A stretch of 64,000 nt of DNA from Pseudomonas sp. S35 (GTDB taxonomy: Bacteria > Pseudomonadota > Gammaproteobacteria > Pseudomonadales > Pseudomonadaceae): positions 5,662,001 to 5,726,000 of the forward strand of contig NZ_CP019431.1 in assembly GCF_009866765.1 (NCBI RefSeq), written 5' to 3'. Shown in pieces: positions 26,066-35,155 of this stretch (the first letter of the stretch is position 1; each line of letters opens with the position of its first letter). The notes beneath the pieces were generated by a model. It searched no databases and was not told the origin of the DNA. It saw nothing but the letters and a program-made list of their open reading frames with translations. Made by a program: the position numbers and the translations under genes.

Positions 26066-26382
26066 TACTGATCTCCTCTTTCAATTGATTCAGGAAGGCG
26101 GTCGGCAGGTTGTCGAACTTCGCCTTGGCGTAGGCAATCAACAACCAGATGTGTCCTTCAGAAAGCGCGTTGTAGTAGATAACCCGCGTACCACCACGCT
26201 TACCCATCCCACCACGAGACCAGCGCACCTTACGCAACCCACCGCAACCCACCGCAACCAGGAATCACATCGCCTGCCAACGGGTTCGCAGCTAACCATG
26301 TGATGAATTCCTGGCGCTCGTCATCACGCCATATCGATTCAGCGTAATGCTTGAAAATTTCGGTTTCGATGATCGTATACAT
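26055..26382 (-). pseudogene. higB: HigB/RelE-like toxin, frameshifted by a 10-bp tandem duplication
   Basis: Start MYTIIETEIFKHYAES (ATG 26380-26382), reading RDDERQEFITWLAANPLAGDVIPGCGGLR. The frame then shifts and runs into TAA. In the next frame the family C-terminus continues: KVRWSRGGMGKRGGTRVIYYN, AYAKAKFDNLPTAFLNQL, stop at 26055-26057. The break coincides with a tandem duplication of CGCAACCCAC on the plus strand (about 26233-26252). Removing one 10-bp copy restores GGLRKVRWSRGG exactly. The intact protein would be an RNA-cleaving RelE-superfamily toxin of about 105 residues. As read it is null, but could revert by slippage. Confidence 0.88.
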
Positions 26383-27112
26383 TGCCAAAAACATACGGCA
26401 AGGCCGTATAGGCATGCAAGGTGCGCTGGTCGGATGCTCCCACATTTATCATCCCGGCCCCTCCGATGGCGACTACGGCGACAGCGGCGACAACCCACGA
26501 ATTCACTACCCTGGCGCATGGCGACAAAGCGGCGACAGTCGCCACCATCTGCACCGCCCATAAGCTTTTAAGGCCCAGCCCATGCGCGCTCGCTTCCAAT
26601 TAGGCGCGCAGTCACGCCCAACGTGATCGAAGCCAACTTATCCACAATGCAAATGCGGCAGCCCACGGCCGTCTCTTTCTCCTGGAAAGAGACGGGCGCC
26701 GAAAACACTGCCGCAGCCCTTGCCAGGCAACACATTGCAGCGTTTGTCCCTGTGACAATCGGCGTGACAAACCCCGATGTCACCCGCAGCAGCAATGCAG
26801 GTGATGGTGCCGCAGCCCACGGAATGGACTGCACCTGACTGACAGTCAGGCACGCCCCGGTCATCGCATCACTGCCTGCAACAGACTCTGGATCTCGCGG
26901 CGCTGGTCTCGTCAGCCAACGCAGCCTCCACCCGCCCACCGTTATCGGTGCTCTCAGGAGGCCAGATCATGAGATGCCCAAGCTCCCGGTCGTAAAGAGC
27001 CGCCCGTCCCGCGTAAGTGGACAACCCTCACAGGCTGCAGGGGCCTTGATCCCTGATAACACTCAACAACCGTCGCGGGGAGAGTGAGGGAGAAATTCGA
27101 AGCACCAGGAGA
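26383..27112. other. 730-bp stretch without a supportable gene
   Basis: Several overlapping open frames exist on both strands, but none shows a ribosome site with a recognisable protein. A short MRCPSSRS reading at about 26969 recalls the start of Ogr/Delta zinc-finger phage activators but stops after eight codons. Probably decayed mobile-element sequence. Confidence 0.4.
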
Positions 27113-27289
27113 ATGACGATTCAAATGTGCGAAGTGTTCGACCTGCCACAGCAGCTGCTGGAATACCGGCCCGAGCCGCTTACGTACCAAAACGGTACCG
27201 GAGGTAGCCTCATGAATGGCAGTATGCCGCCCTCTTACAAAAATTCGCTTAAAGGCACCACAGGTCAACGACGCTTGCCCGTACCGTAG
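27113..27289 (+). CDS. Possible small protein, 58 aa
   Basis: ATG 27113 lies two bases after an AGGA ribosome site and opens a 58-codon frame (MTIQMCEVFDLPQQLLEYRP...) ending at TAG 27287-27289. It overlaps the end of the convergent coiled-coil gene by 25 bp. No homology recognised; it may be chance. Confidence 0.3.
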   Translation: MTIQMCEVFDLPQQLLEYRPEPLTYQNGTGGSLMNGSMPPSYKNSLKGTTGQRRLPVP

Positions 27290-27861
27290 CTACCTGGCAG
27301 TGCCCTGCGGCTTGTTATTGTGTCCCATTCGCTAGTTGCCGATGGCGTCATGCTTCTAGAACCGTCGTCCTCCTCGTCAATGTTTCTGAGAACGGTGTCG
27401 TAATTGCGCTGGAGGATAGAAAAGTTTTCGATCTCCTTCGCTACCTGCGCTTCTAGTTCCGCGATCCGGTTTTCGCTCACTCCAAGGGCAAGCTCTAGAG
27501 CTTCGACCCTTTCGACCTGCTGCTCAGCTAGCAGCTTATGTTTCTTTAGGGCGCGATTGCGCTTACCCAGTTTCTCCAATGCACTACTCAGCTCATATTT
27601 TGACGAGGCCTTTTGCTCTTCTAAAAGCTCGCTGCTGACCACGCTGGTTTTTTCGTGCTGCTTGAGCAATTTTTTAAAGTCGGCGAATGTGAACTCTACA
27701 AAGTCGGTGGACTTGTCTGCGCCAGGTAGCATGATCGTCGTGAGATTTGTAAATCGCACTGACTCAAGAAACCGGAATTTTTTTTGAGTGAGCAGCCCAC
27801 CACCTTTAGCATCAGATCGACTGGTCCGAGCAACAGTTTTGCCAATAGCTTTGCGAGACAT
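27265..27861 (-). CDS. Hypothetical coiled-coil protein, 198 aa
   Basis: Not recognised. The N-terminal 60 residues are basic (MSRKAIGKTVARTSRSDAKGG, then KKFRFLESVRFTNLTTIMLPG). Residues about 70-155 form a heptad-rich coiled coil (LEKLGKRNRALKKHKLLAEQQVE, ENRIAELEAQVAKEIENF). The C-terminal tail is serine/arginine-rich and probably disordered. It has no signal peptide or membrane segment. It stands alone at the right of the mobile-element debris. The plan resembles KfrA-like DNA-binding coiled-coil proteins only in general shape. Confidence 0.65.
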   Translation of the reverse strand: MSRKAIGKTVARTSRSDAKGGGLLTQKKFRFLESVRFTNLTTIMLPGADKSTDFVEFTFADFKKLLKQHEKTSVVSSELLEEQKASSKYELSSALEKLGKRNRALKKHKLLAEQQVERVEALELALGVSENRIAELEAQVAKEIENFSILQRNYDTVLRNIDEEDDGSRSMTPSATSEWDTITSRRALPGSYGTGKRR

Positions 27862-28115
27862 ACCACTGCCACCTCGTTAAATTGATAGCTCTGATCATAT
27901 CGCGAGGAAGGCGCGAGACACAGTGCTGAGCGCCTAGTCAGTCAGGTGATACCGGCCGCCGTCACCTCAATCAGTCGCCACCTTATGCATCGCGCTTCCC
28001 TAAGGTCACAGGCATGCCTGTCCGCGCCGGGCGTCCACAAACAGGTCATAAGCATATGAATTTATAGTTGGTCATTCATTCATAATTTGCTGCTAGTTTC
28101 ATACAAGGAAGTCAC

Positions 28116-28739
28116 ATGTTCACAGCAGCATTGATTTACATACTGGCGGTGATAAGTCCCGGGCCGAACTTCATCATTGTCAGCCGTTTTTCTTCATTAG
28201 GCTCGGTCACTACTGGCCTGGGTGCAACCTTGGGGATCTGCACCGTAGGCGTGTTTTTTTCGAGCATTTCCTTGCTGGGCCTGGCGGCGCTGTTGCATCA
28301 GTACCCGGCCTTTTCCAGGGTTGCCACCCTGTGCGGTTCGGCGTACCTGCTGTACATCGCCTACGGCATCATCAAAAGCGTGCTGGCAAAAAACACTGGT
28401 ACGGCCGAAAGCGCCCTACCTGGCGTCACCAGCTTTGCCAAGGCGTATCGCGTCGGGGTCATCACCAACATCAGCAACATGAAGACCATCGCTTTCATGA
28501 TCAGCATCTACGCCGGTTTTCTTGCTTCGCCACGTACCGACCTCGATAAGGTACTGGTGGTGGTGGTGTGCTCCACCCTGGAAGTCATCTGGTATTCCCT
28601 TGTCTCGCTGCTGTTTGGCCAAGGCCCCATCAAGGCGCTGTTTCTCAAATACACCCGCCAGATCGATGTGGGCTTGGCTGTGTTTCTGGTGGCGTTCTCC
28701 CTCAATAACGCGATTCCCGTGTTGGTTGCCAGTCGATGA
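28116..28739 (+). CDS. LysE/RhtB-family exporter
   Basis: 207-residue inner-membrane protein with 5-6 hydrophobic helices, expected to export an amino acid or related metabolite. The N-terminal signature ILAVISPGPNFIIVSRFSSLGS is diagnostic (PGPNF loop after helix 1), followed by GLGATLGICTVGVFF and FRVATLCGSAYLLYIAYG-like helix 3. The substrate cannot be deduced. It is the first gene to the right of the mobile region with core-like codon use, and is convergent with the TonB receptor. Upstream 27862-28115 shows only an AT-rich probable promoter region. Confidence 0.92.
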   Translation: MFTAALIYILAVISPGPNFIIVSRFSSLGSVTTGLGATLGICTVGVFFSSISLLGLAALLHQYPAFSRVATLCGSAYLLYIAYGIIKSVLAKNTGTAESALPGVTSFAKAYRVGVITNISNMKTIAFMISIYAGFLASPRTDLDKVLVVVVCSTLEVIWYSLVSLLFGQGPIKALFLKYTRQIDVGLAVFLVAFSLNNAIPVLVASR

Positions 28740-28818
28740 GGCCCGGGCGTGCCGTGTCAGCCCCACCGCAGGTGGTGGCTTTTCATGAGCGCTCGTGTTC
28801 AGGCCTGTACTGGCGCCC

Positions 28819-31239
28819 TCAGAAATCCCACCGCGTCGTCACCATCATGTTCCGCGGGTCGCCGTAATAGGCCGAGTCATAGAAGCCGATATTGGTGAAG
28901 TATTTCTTATCGAACAGGTTGTTGACGTTCAGCGTGGCCGACAGGTTCTGGGTGAGTTGATAGCGAGCCATCACGTCCACCAACCAGTAAGGGTCCTGGG
29001 TGAATTTTTCCGAGCGGCCACCACCGGGATAGCCCCAGTTACGTACCGTTTGCCAGCCCGCGCTCTGCCAGCGGGCACCGCCGCCCACGGTGAGTTTGTC
29101 CAGGCTGCCCTGGAATTTGTAGCTGGTGTAGAAGCTGAGCTGATCTTCCGGCTCCCAGGTCGCGATCTTATCGCGTTCGGCATTGCGCGCGATTTTGTGG
29201 GTGTAGCCAGCCTGCAGTTGCCAGCCGGGGGTGAGTTCACCGGAGATTTCTGCTTCGTAGCCTTTGGTCTTGCTCTCGGTGCCCATGTAGGAGTAATCCA
29301 CGGCCGGCTGGGAGTTCCAGACGGTGTCGGCGATCGGGCGGTTGGTCTCGTGCACCTCAAAGTAAGCGAGGCTGGCGTTCAGGCGGCCCTCGTAGAATTC
29401 ACCCTTGAGGCCGAACTCGTAGTTCTTGCCTTCGTCCGGCTCCAGCATGGTGTTGGTTCTATCGCGGTATTGCGTCTGTGGCTTGAAGATTTCGGTGTAG
29501 CTGGCATAAGCGGTGAAGTTGTCATTGAGGTCATAGGTGACGCCGGCGTACGGCACGACCTTGCCGCTCTCCTCGGTGTCGCTGCTGCCGGTGACCTGAT
29601 AGTTGGCAATGCGGGTGCCAAGCAACAGATGCAGCTCGTCAGTCAGGCTCAAACGCCCAGTGACATAGGTGCCGGTCTGGCGGGTGATTTCATCGCTGAA
29701 CCGGGAAGCCTTGCCCCAGCTCGGCTCGATGGCCTCGCCGTGCCAATTGTAAAAGTCATAGGAATTGGCGAAGTAGACCGGGTTGCGGTAGTCCTTGCCC
29801 TTCCAGCGGGACGTGGACACGGACTGGCCAATCACCAATTCGTGCTCACGCCCGAACAGTTCAAATGGCCCCGACGCATACACGTCCAGGCTGTCGCTGG
29901 TGGTGTCGCCGGTGTATTTGGCCGCATAGATCGAACTGGCCGTGGCGGAATCCTGGGAGATGTAGCCCAGTGGTGCATCGTAACCGTTGACCTGATGGTT
30001 GTACTGGCCCTTGGTGACCCAGCCGTTGTCGAAGCTGTGTTCCAGGGTGGCGAATACGGTGTGGCTGTATTGCTGCCACGAGCCCCATTTAGGGCCGTTG
30101 TTGAATGAGCGCGGCAAGTCCAGTTTGTTGCCGGTGGCATCGAAGATCGTGCGCGTGCCGGTCCAGCTGGAGCCTTTGGGATCACTGTCCTGGTAGTCAG
30201 CACCCAGGGTCAGCAGGGTGTCCGGGGTCAGGTCGACCTCGAGGATGCCGTAGAGCACGCTGGTTTTGCGCGAGTAATGGTCGAGGAACGACTTCTTGTC
30301 CTGATACGCCGCCACCGCGCGGCCACGCACGTTGCCGGTTTCGGTCAAGGGGCCGCTCACATCCACTTGGGAGCGGTAGTTGTCCCAAGAGCCCGCGCCC
30401 AATTCGATGCTGCTCTTGAACTCGGAGGTTGGCTTCTTGCGGATCAAGTTGACTGTACCGCCCGGCCCCCCGACGCCGGTGAGCAGGCCGGTGGCGCCCT
30501 TGAGCACTTCGACACGGTCGTAGATCGCCATGTCGGTCATGGTCTGGCCTGCCGAATACTGGGCATCGCGCAGGGTGGGAATACCGTCGTACTGGAAGTT
30601 CTCGATCGAGAAACCGCGAGAATAGTAGTTGGTACGCTCGGTGTCGTAGGTCGATACGGTGATGCCCGGCGTGTGGCGCATCACGTCGTCAATGGATTTG
30701 AGACCGAAGTCATCCATCACCTGGCGCGTGACCACCGAGATCGATTGCGGTGTTTCCCGTGGTTTCAACACCAGCCGCGTGGCCGTGGCGATGGTGCCTG
30801 GCGTGTACGAACCAGTGCCTTCCGTGACGGTGCCCAGTTGGTTGGCGCTGACCTGCGTCGCCTGCAACTCGACTTTGCCCTCCTGGGATACCGGCTTGGC
30901 GATGACGCGATAACCGCCCTGCTCAGGCTCCGCCTGCAAGCCCGCTGGGCTCAGCAGGCGCTCAAGGCCTTCGTCCACGGAGAAGCGGCCTTTCAAGCCG
31001 GTGCTCTGGATACCGGCAGCCAGCGCGGAATCGATACCGATCATCACGCCCGCTTGCTGACCGAAGGCGCCCAACACCCGGTCCAGGCTGCCGGGCGAAA
31101 TGTCATACGCCTGACGCTGGGCGTGTTCGCTGGCGGGCGCCAGAGCGGCGGCTATAGCGCTGTGGCTGGCGGTTGCCACCGATAAACCGAAGAGAACGGT
31201 GCACAAAGCGCTGGCGGGCTTCGTTATGCGGGTGAACAT
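28819..31239 (-). CDS. TonB-dependent ferric-siderophore receptor with signalling domain (PupB/FpvA type)
   Basis: 806-residue outer-membrane receptor. It has a signal peptide (about 1-30), an N-terminal secretin/TonB signalling domain (about 45-110; AYDISPGSLDRVLGAFGQQAG), a plug (RETPQSISVVTRQVMDDFG, then GATGLLTGVGGPGGTVNLIRK) and a 22-strand barrel ending NMMVTTRWDF with the terminal aromatic. The signalling domain and the adjacent fecR and fecI form a cell-surface signalling cascade: siderophore binding outside relieves the FecR-like inhibitor and activates the sigma factor. The C-terminal YYGDPRN resembles pseudobactin/pyoverdine receptors such as PupB. The exact ligand is unknown. Confidence 0.93.
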   Translation of the reverse strand: MFTRITKPASALCTVLFGLSVATASHSAIAAALAPASEHAQRQAYDISPGSLDRVLGAFGQQAGVMIGIDSALAAGIQSTGLKGRFSVDEGLERLLSPAGLQAEPEQGGYRVIAKPVSQEGKVELQATQVSANQLGTVTEGTGSYTPGTIATATRLVLKPRETPQSISVVTRQVMDDFGLKSIDDVMRHTPGITVSTYDTERTNYYSRGFSIENFQYDGIPTLRDAQYSAGQTMTDMAIYDRVEVLKGATGLLTGVGGPGGTVNLIRKKPTSEFKSSIELGAGSWDNYRSQVDVSGPLTETGNVRGRAVAAYQDKKSFLDHYSRKTSVLYGILEVDLTPDTLLTLGADYQDSDPKGSSWTGTRTIFDATGNKLDLPRSFNNGPKWGSWQQYSHTVFATLEHSFDNGWVTKGQYNHQVNGYDAPLGYISQDSATASSIYAAKYTGDTTSDSLDVYASGPFELFGREHELVIGQSVSTSRWKGKDYRNPVYFANSYDFYNWHGEAIEPSWGKASRFSDEITRQTGTYVTGRLSLTDELHLLLGTRIANYQVTGSSDTEESGKVVPYAGVTYDLNDNFTAYASYTEIFKPQTQYRDRTNTMLEPDEGKNYEFGLKGEFYEGRLNASLAYFEVHETNRPIADTVWNSQPAVDYSYMGTESKTKGYEAEISGELTPGWQLQAGYTHKIARNAERDKIATWEPEDQLSFYTSYKFQGSLDKLTVGGGARWQSAGWQTVRNWGYPGGGRSEKFTQDPYWLVDVMARYQLTQNLSATLNVNNLFDKKYFTNIGFYDSAYYGDPRNMMVTTRWDF

Positions 31240-31348
31240 AAAGACGGTCCTGTCGAGAAGGGTTGGGTGGGCGCTTTTTTCAGCGTCTTACCTGTCTTGA
31301 TGCTCCAAACGAAAAAACCTGCCACTCGGTGACGAATATTTTTCGGTA

Positions 31349-32317
31349 TCAGGCCGGCACGACCGTGGCCAGGTAGCCGAAGACCCGTTGCACGCGCACG
31401 GGCAGTACTTTGGCCAACAGATCGAGACTGGCTTCGGGCTGATCAAGCGAGAACGAACCCGACACCTGCAAGCCGGCGACGGCAGGGTCACAGCGCAGCA
31501 CGCCACGCCGGTAGCGGTCGAGCTGCTCGAGCACTTCACCCAGCGGCATGCGCTCGGCGATCAGCAGGCCTTGGGTCCAGGCGTCGGCGGTTGACGGCAG
31601 CGCTGCGGGCTGCGCGCTCTGCAGGCTGTTGAAGGTCAATTGCTGGCCGGTACCGAGCCGCAGGCCCGTGCCATGCAGCGGTTCGATCGACGCGCTGCCC
31701 GAGAGCAGTTGCACACCGGTGCCGAGTTGCCGGGGCAGGTCGTGGCTGATGATCAAGCGCGACTGCGCCGCCGGCCGCACCCAGCCATTGGCGGTCTTGA
31801 TCGACAGGCTGCTGTCAGTGCCGGTGGCCAGTAACAGCCGGCCCAGGTTCAGCGCCAGCCGAGCACCGTGAACATCCACAGCGGTGCGGGTATCCAGTTG
31901 CACCTCTGCGGCATTGGCCAGGCGCACATGGCGCCGCTCCCCCGTGGCGGTGTGGTAATCGCTGAATAACTCCGGCAACAACACCCGTTCACGCACGCTC
32001 AAGCCCAGCGCGGTGGCCACACTCAGGCCGGCGAAGCCCTTGAGCAAGGTGCGTCGCGACGGCGCACTGCGGGCGCGCAACAATTGCCGCGCGTTGGGCG
32101 CCGACAGCGCGTGGGTGTTCAGGCCCATTTCACGACTGAGCCCGGCCAAGCGCTGCCAGGCCAGTTCATGCTGGGGGTTTTCGTTGCGCCACTGCTGGCA
32201 GGCCTGCTGCTCAGCGGCGCCGCTGGTGCCCGATTGCAAGGTGACCATCCAGTTCAACGCCTGGTCCAACACACACGCGTCCAGTGGCTGATCGTTGCCG
32301 ACCTTGAAGCGACTCAT
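31349..32317 (-). CDS. fecR: FecR-family anti-sigma regulator
   Basis: 322-residue inner-membrane regulator. The cytosolic N-terminal DUF4880 domain is ALNWMVTLQSGTSGAAEQQACQQWRNENPQHELAWQRL. One membrane helix follows at about 95-115 (LLKGFAGLSVATALGLSV), then a periplasmic FecR domain (DYHTATGERRHVRLANAAEVQLDTRTAV) and a C-terminal secretin/TonB-interacting segment. The start MSRFKVGN (ATG 32315-32317) overlaps the fecI stop (ATGA). It relays the signal from the receptor encoded downstream to FecI. The order fecI-fecR-receptor on one strand is typical. Confidence 0.95.
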   Translation of the reverse strand: MSRFKVGNDQPLDACVLDQALNWMVTLQSGTSGAAEQQACQQWRNENPQHELAWQRLAGLSREMGLNTHALSAPNARQLLRARSAPSRRTLLKGFAGLSVATALGLSVRERVLLPELFSDYHTATGERRHVRLANAAEVQLDTRTAVDVHGARLALNLGRLLLATGTDSSLSIKTANGWVRPAAQSRLIISHDLPRQLGTGVQLLSGSASIEPLHGTGLRLGTGQQLTFNSLQSAQPAALPSTADAWTQGLLIAERMPLGEVLEQLDRYRRGVLRCDPAVAGLQVSGSFSLDQPEASLDLLAKVLPVRVQRVFGYLATVVPA

Positions 32318-32823
32318 GCGGCGTACACCGCCAAGTAGCAATGACGATAGGCTTTGAGCATGGCCTTCTGCACCACGTTAACGCTCACGTGCATGCGTTC
32401 TGCGATCTGTGGATAAGTCAGGCCATCGAGTTGCGACAACAGGAAAATCTCCCGCACCTTGCTGCCCAGCCCGTCCAGCACCTGGCCGACCGCGTCCAGT
32501 GCTTCAAGCACCAGCAAGCGGGATTCCGGCGACGGCATGTGCTCGGGTTCCAGGATCGCCAGCGACTGCTCATACGCCCGCTCCAACGCCTGGCGCCGGA
32601 AATACTGCCCGCATAAACGGCTGGCGACAGTGGTGAGGTACGCGCGAGGCTCGCGGAAGACGGGTACGGTGCCGCTGCTCAGGATGCGCAGGAACGTGTC
32701 CTGTGCCAGATCAACCGCCTGCTCCTGCCCACCTAGCTTGCGCCGCAGCAACTGCACCACCCAACTGTGATGCTGGGCATAGAGTTCACCCACCATCTGA
32801 TGAGTTGTCGAGGATGAAGCCAT
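32314..32823 (-). CDS. fecI: ECF sigma factor, FecI type
   Basis: 169-residue extracytoplasmic-function sigma-70 factor. Region 2 includes LRRKLGGQEQAVDLAQDTFLRIL and ATVASRLCGQYFRRQALERAYE. Region 4 includes LDGLGSKVREIFLLSQLDGLTYPQIAERMHVSVNVVQKAMLKAY, the family's helix-turn-helix. It is expected to transcribe the adjacent siderophore receptor when released by FecR. It is preceded by a Fur-box-like site at 32864-32882, so expression should rise on iron starvation. It overlaps fecR by 4 bases. Confidence 0.95.
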   Translation of the reverse strand: MASSSTTHQMVGELYAQHHSWVVQLLRRKLGGQEQAVDLAQDTFLRILSSGTVPVFREPRAYLTTVASRLCGQYFRRQALERAYEQSLAILEPEHMPSPESRLLVLEALDAVGQVLDGLGSKVREIFLLSQLDGLTYPQIAERMHVSVNVVQKAMLKAYRHCYLAVYAA

Positions 32824-32863
32824 GGGTGCGATATCCGACGGGAGACTGAATTAGGTCGCACAT

Positions 32864-32882
32864 GGTAATACTTCTCATTAGA
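32864..32882. promoter_or_regulatory. Fur box upstream of fecI
   Basis: GGTAATACTTCTCATTAGA matches the 19-bp Fur consensus GATAATGATAATCATTATC at 12 positions and lies 41 bp upstream of the fecI start. This agrees with iron repression of the fecI-fecR unit. Confidence 0.6.
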
Positions 32883-33051
32883 GACAGGTTAGACGTTTCT
32901 TTTCTTCGCCCTGCCCTGCCCTTTTTATGGCGGATCGAGGTCTCTTAACATTCCCTCATCCGTTCACGAAATATTAAGAATCGCCTACCTATACTCGCCA
33001 ATCGTCCGAGTCGTTCTTCAGAGCGGCCTCCTGCCTTGGTAGCAAGACCTC

Positions 33052-34485
33052 ATGACACGTCCCGCTTCTGTGCTGCTCCTGCTCGCTGGTTTGTTGTTCT
33101 TCTTCGCCCTGGGTAACCACGAACTGCAAGGCTCTACCGAAGCCCGCGTCGCCGGGATCGCCATGGCCATGCACCTGGACAATAACTGGGTGGTGCCGCA
33201 GTTGTTTCGCGAGCCTTTCCTGGAAAAACCGCCCTTGAGCCTGTGGCTGGATGCCGGCGCCATTCGTTTGTTTGGCGCTACGACCTGGGCCGTGCGCCTG
33301 GCCTCGGCGGTTGCTGGGCTTTTGAGCGTGATGCTGTTCTACGGGATGTTGTGCACGTTCGGGCGCCCGAAAACACTGGCGTTCTGCGCAGCGCTGATCC
33401 TGGCGACAATGGCCAGTTACTGGAGCAATGTGCGCGGCGTGGGTGAGGATTCACTGCTGAGCCTGGGCGTGACCACCGCACTGCTGGCGTTTTACCAAGC
33501 CGTGCGACCCGAGCGTGAGGGTTCCAGCGCGTGGGCATGGGCGCTGTTCAGCGTCGGCATGGTGATCGCCACCCTGAGCAAAGGCGTATTGGGGCTGGCA
33601 TTGCCCGGCATCGTGATTTTTGCGTACCTGGCCAGCACCAGCCTGATGGACAAGCGCCTGCGGATCGGCGACTGGCTCAAACCGGCGTTGTTCACCTTGC
33701 TGGCATTGGTGCCGCTGATGATCTGGCTGGTTTTCCTGTTCCAGCGCGGCGGCATGCAAGCGGTGGGCGAAGTGTTGTGGACCAACAGCGTTGGACGGTT
33801 CAGCGGCTCGTTCGTCGAGGCCGGGCATTACGAGCCGTTCTACTATTACATCGCGAAGCTGCCGGAGGCGTTCCTGCCCTGGAATATCCTGGTGTACCTG
33901 GGCCTGTGGCACTTTCGAAAAAGCCTGGTGCGCAACCGCTACCTCCTGTTTTTCAGTGTATGGCTGCTGGCGCAGTTCACCCTGCTGACCCTGGCGTCCA
34001 GCAAGCGCACCGTTTACTTGATGGCACTCACACCCGCCGCCGCCGTGCTCGCTGCAGAGTATGCGGGGGTGCTGTTGGCGTGGCTCAAGGCGCGCAAACC
34101 GGGGCTGTACCGCTACCACCGGGGCGTGATCATCGGCGCGTTCAGCCTGGCAATGGCCAGTTACCTGACGGCCGCGCTCTGGTTCGCACCCAAGGCAGAC
34201 AAGCGCGAGTCCTTCGTGCCGGTGATCAGTCAGGCCAGGGGGTTTCAAACCGAAGGCAAGGAGGTGGTGATGTTCCAGCCCAATGAACGCATCGCCGGGG
34301 CGAGCGTGTTCTATCTGCAGGCCTACTTGCCGATCCTGCAAACCGAAGCTCAGTTACACGGTTTTCTCACGGCCAAACCCGGCAACGTTGCGTTGCTGGA
34401 CAACACCCGCGCACTGAGCGGGACGTTCACCGTGGTCAAGGAGATGAAGATCGGCCGCCAGCCCTACTACTTCATCGAGCAGTAA
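33052..34485 (+). CDS. ArnT/PMT-type family 39 glycosyltransferase
   Basis: 477-residue polytopic inner-membrane GT-C enzyme (about 11-12 helices). The periplasmic loop after helix 1 has the catalytic-type acidic residue in GSTEARVAGIA and the PMT signature FREPFLEKPPLSLWL, as in ArnT (Ara4N transferase to lipid A). It is shorter than ArnT (about 550) and lacks the arn operon around it, so the donor and acceptor are uncertain; other polyprenyl-linked sugars or lipid A modification are possible. ATG 33052. It is monocistronic, and the following UPF0114 gene is convergent. Confidence 0.85.
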   Translation: MTRPASVLLLLAGLLFFFALGNHELQGSTEARVAGIAMAMHLDNNWVVPQLFREPFLEKPPLSLWLDAGAIRLFGATTWAVRLASAVAGLLSVMLFYGMLCTFGRPKTLAFCAALILATMASYWSNVRGVGEDSLLSLGVTTALLAFYQAVRPEREGSSAWAWALFSVGMVIATLSKGVLGLALPGIVIFAYLASTSLMDKRLRIGDWLKPALFTLLALVPLMIWLVFLFQRGGMQAVGEVLWTNSVGRFSGSFVEAGHYEPFYYYIAKLPEAFLPWNILVYLGLWHFRKSLVRNRYLLFFSVWLLAQFTLLTLASSKRTVYLMALTPAAAVLAAEYAGVLLAWLKARKPGLYRYHRGVIIGAFSLAMASYLTAALWFAPKADKRESFVPVISQARGFQTEGKEVVMFQPNERIAGASVFYLQAYLPILQTEAQLHGFLTAKPGNVALLDNTRALSGTFTVVKEMKIGRQPYYFIEQ

Positions 34486-34504
34486 GGCCAGCGCACGCAG
34501 GGCA

Positions 34505-34993
34505 TCAGTGTTTGGTGAGCTTGTCCAGGTAGCCCATCGCAAAGGCCGAGACCACGAAGGTCATGTGGATGATCACGTACCACATCAGGTGCTGGGGATC
34601 GACGTTCTTGGCGTCCATGAAGATGCGCAGCAAGTGGATCGAGGAAATCGCCACGATGGACGCCGCCACTTTCATCTTCAGCGACGAAGAGTCCATCGTG
34701 CCCAGCCAGTTGAGCTTTTCCTTGTTTTCATCGATATCCAGCTGCGACACGAAGTTCTCGTAGCCGGAAATCATCACCATCACCAGCAAGCCACCGACCA
34801 GCGCCATGTCGATCAACGACAGCAGCAGCAGGATCACTTCCGCTTCCAGCATGGAGAAAATGTTGGGAATCACGTGAATGATTTCCTGGAAGAACTTCAG
34901 CGCCAGGATCAGCAAGCCCAGGGACAGCCCCAGGTAGATCGGCGCCAGCAGCCAGCGTGAAGCGTACATCGTGTTTTCGATAAAGCGTTCCAT
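34505..34993 (-). CDS. yqhA: UPF0114 (YqhA) family membrane protein
   Basis: 162-residue inner-membrane protein with three or four helices: N-terminal [35 protein letters not shown], then the central [29 protein letters not shown] with the family hallmark YENFVS, and a last helix ending LDKLTKH. TIGR00645/UPF0114 proteins have no firmly established function; some relatives form complexes in the inner membrane. Stand-alone gene, convergent with the transferase and divergent from the lipoprotein at 35156. Confidence 0.93.
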   Translation of the reverse strand: MERFIENTMYASRWLLAPIYLGLSLGLLILALKFFQEIIHVIPNIFSMLEAEVILLLLSLIDMALVGGLLVMVMISGYENFVSQLDIDENKEKLNWLGTMDSSSLKMKVAASIVAISSIHLLRIFMDAKNVDPQHLMWYVIIHMTFVVSAFAMGYLDKLTKH

Positions 34994-35155
34994 TGGATCT
35001 CACACAGCTTGGCCAGAAATGGCGGCGAGTATACCAGCCGCTACAAGACACCTGTAAGCGCGAGAAAACTGACCCAGGCGGCATCTGTAAGAGAATTTTT
35101 CTGCTAGTGTCGAGCCCATCAACTCGGCTCGATGACGTCGGACAGGAAAACTCAG

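Larger units (their letters stand above)
25520..28090. mobile_element. Debris of an older ssrA-associated element
   Basis: It begins with the integrase tail at the attR-like core and continues with a damaged higBA pair, a stretch without recognisable genes, and an orphan coiled-coil gene, until the core-like LysE gene at 28116. The right limit is arbitrary: I found no further ssrA 3'-end copy. Confidence 0.45.

Noticed and set aside
26969..26995. Possible Ogr/Delta zinc-finger activator start (MRCPSSRS)
   Set aside because: Stops after eight codons and lacks the second cysteine of the motif; at best a remnant.
35132..35155. Earlier ATG for the large lipoprotein
   Set aside because: It adds eight charged residues before the signal peptide; the ribosome site AGGAAA better suits 35156.
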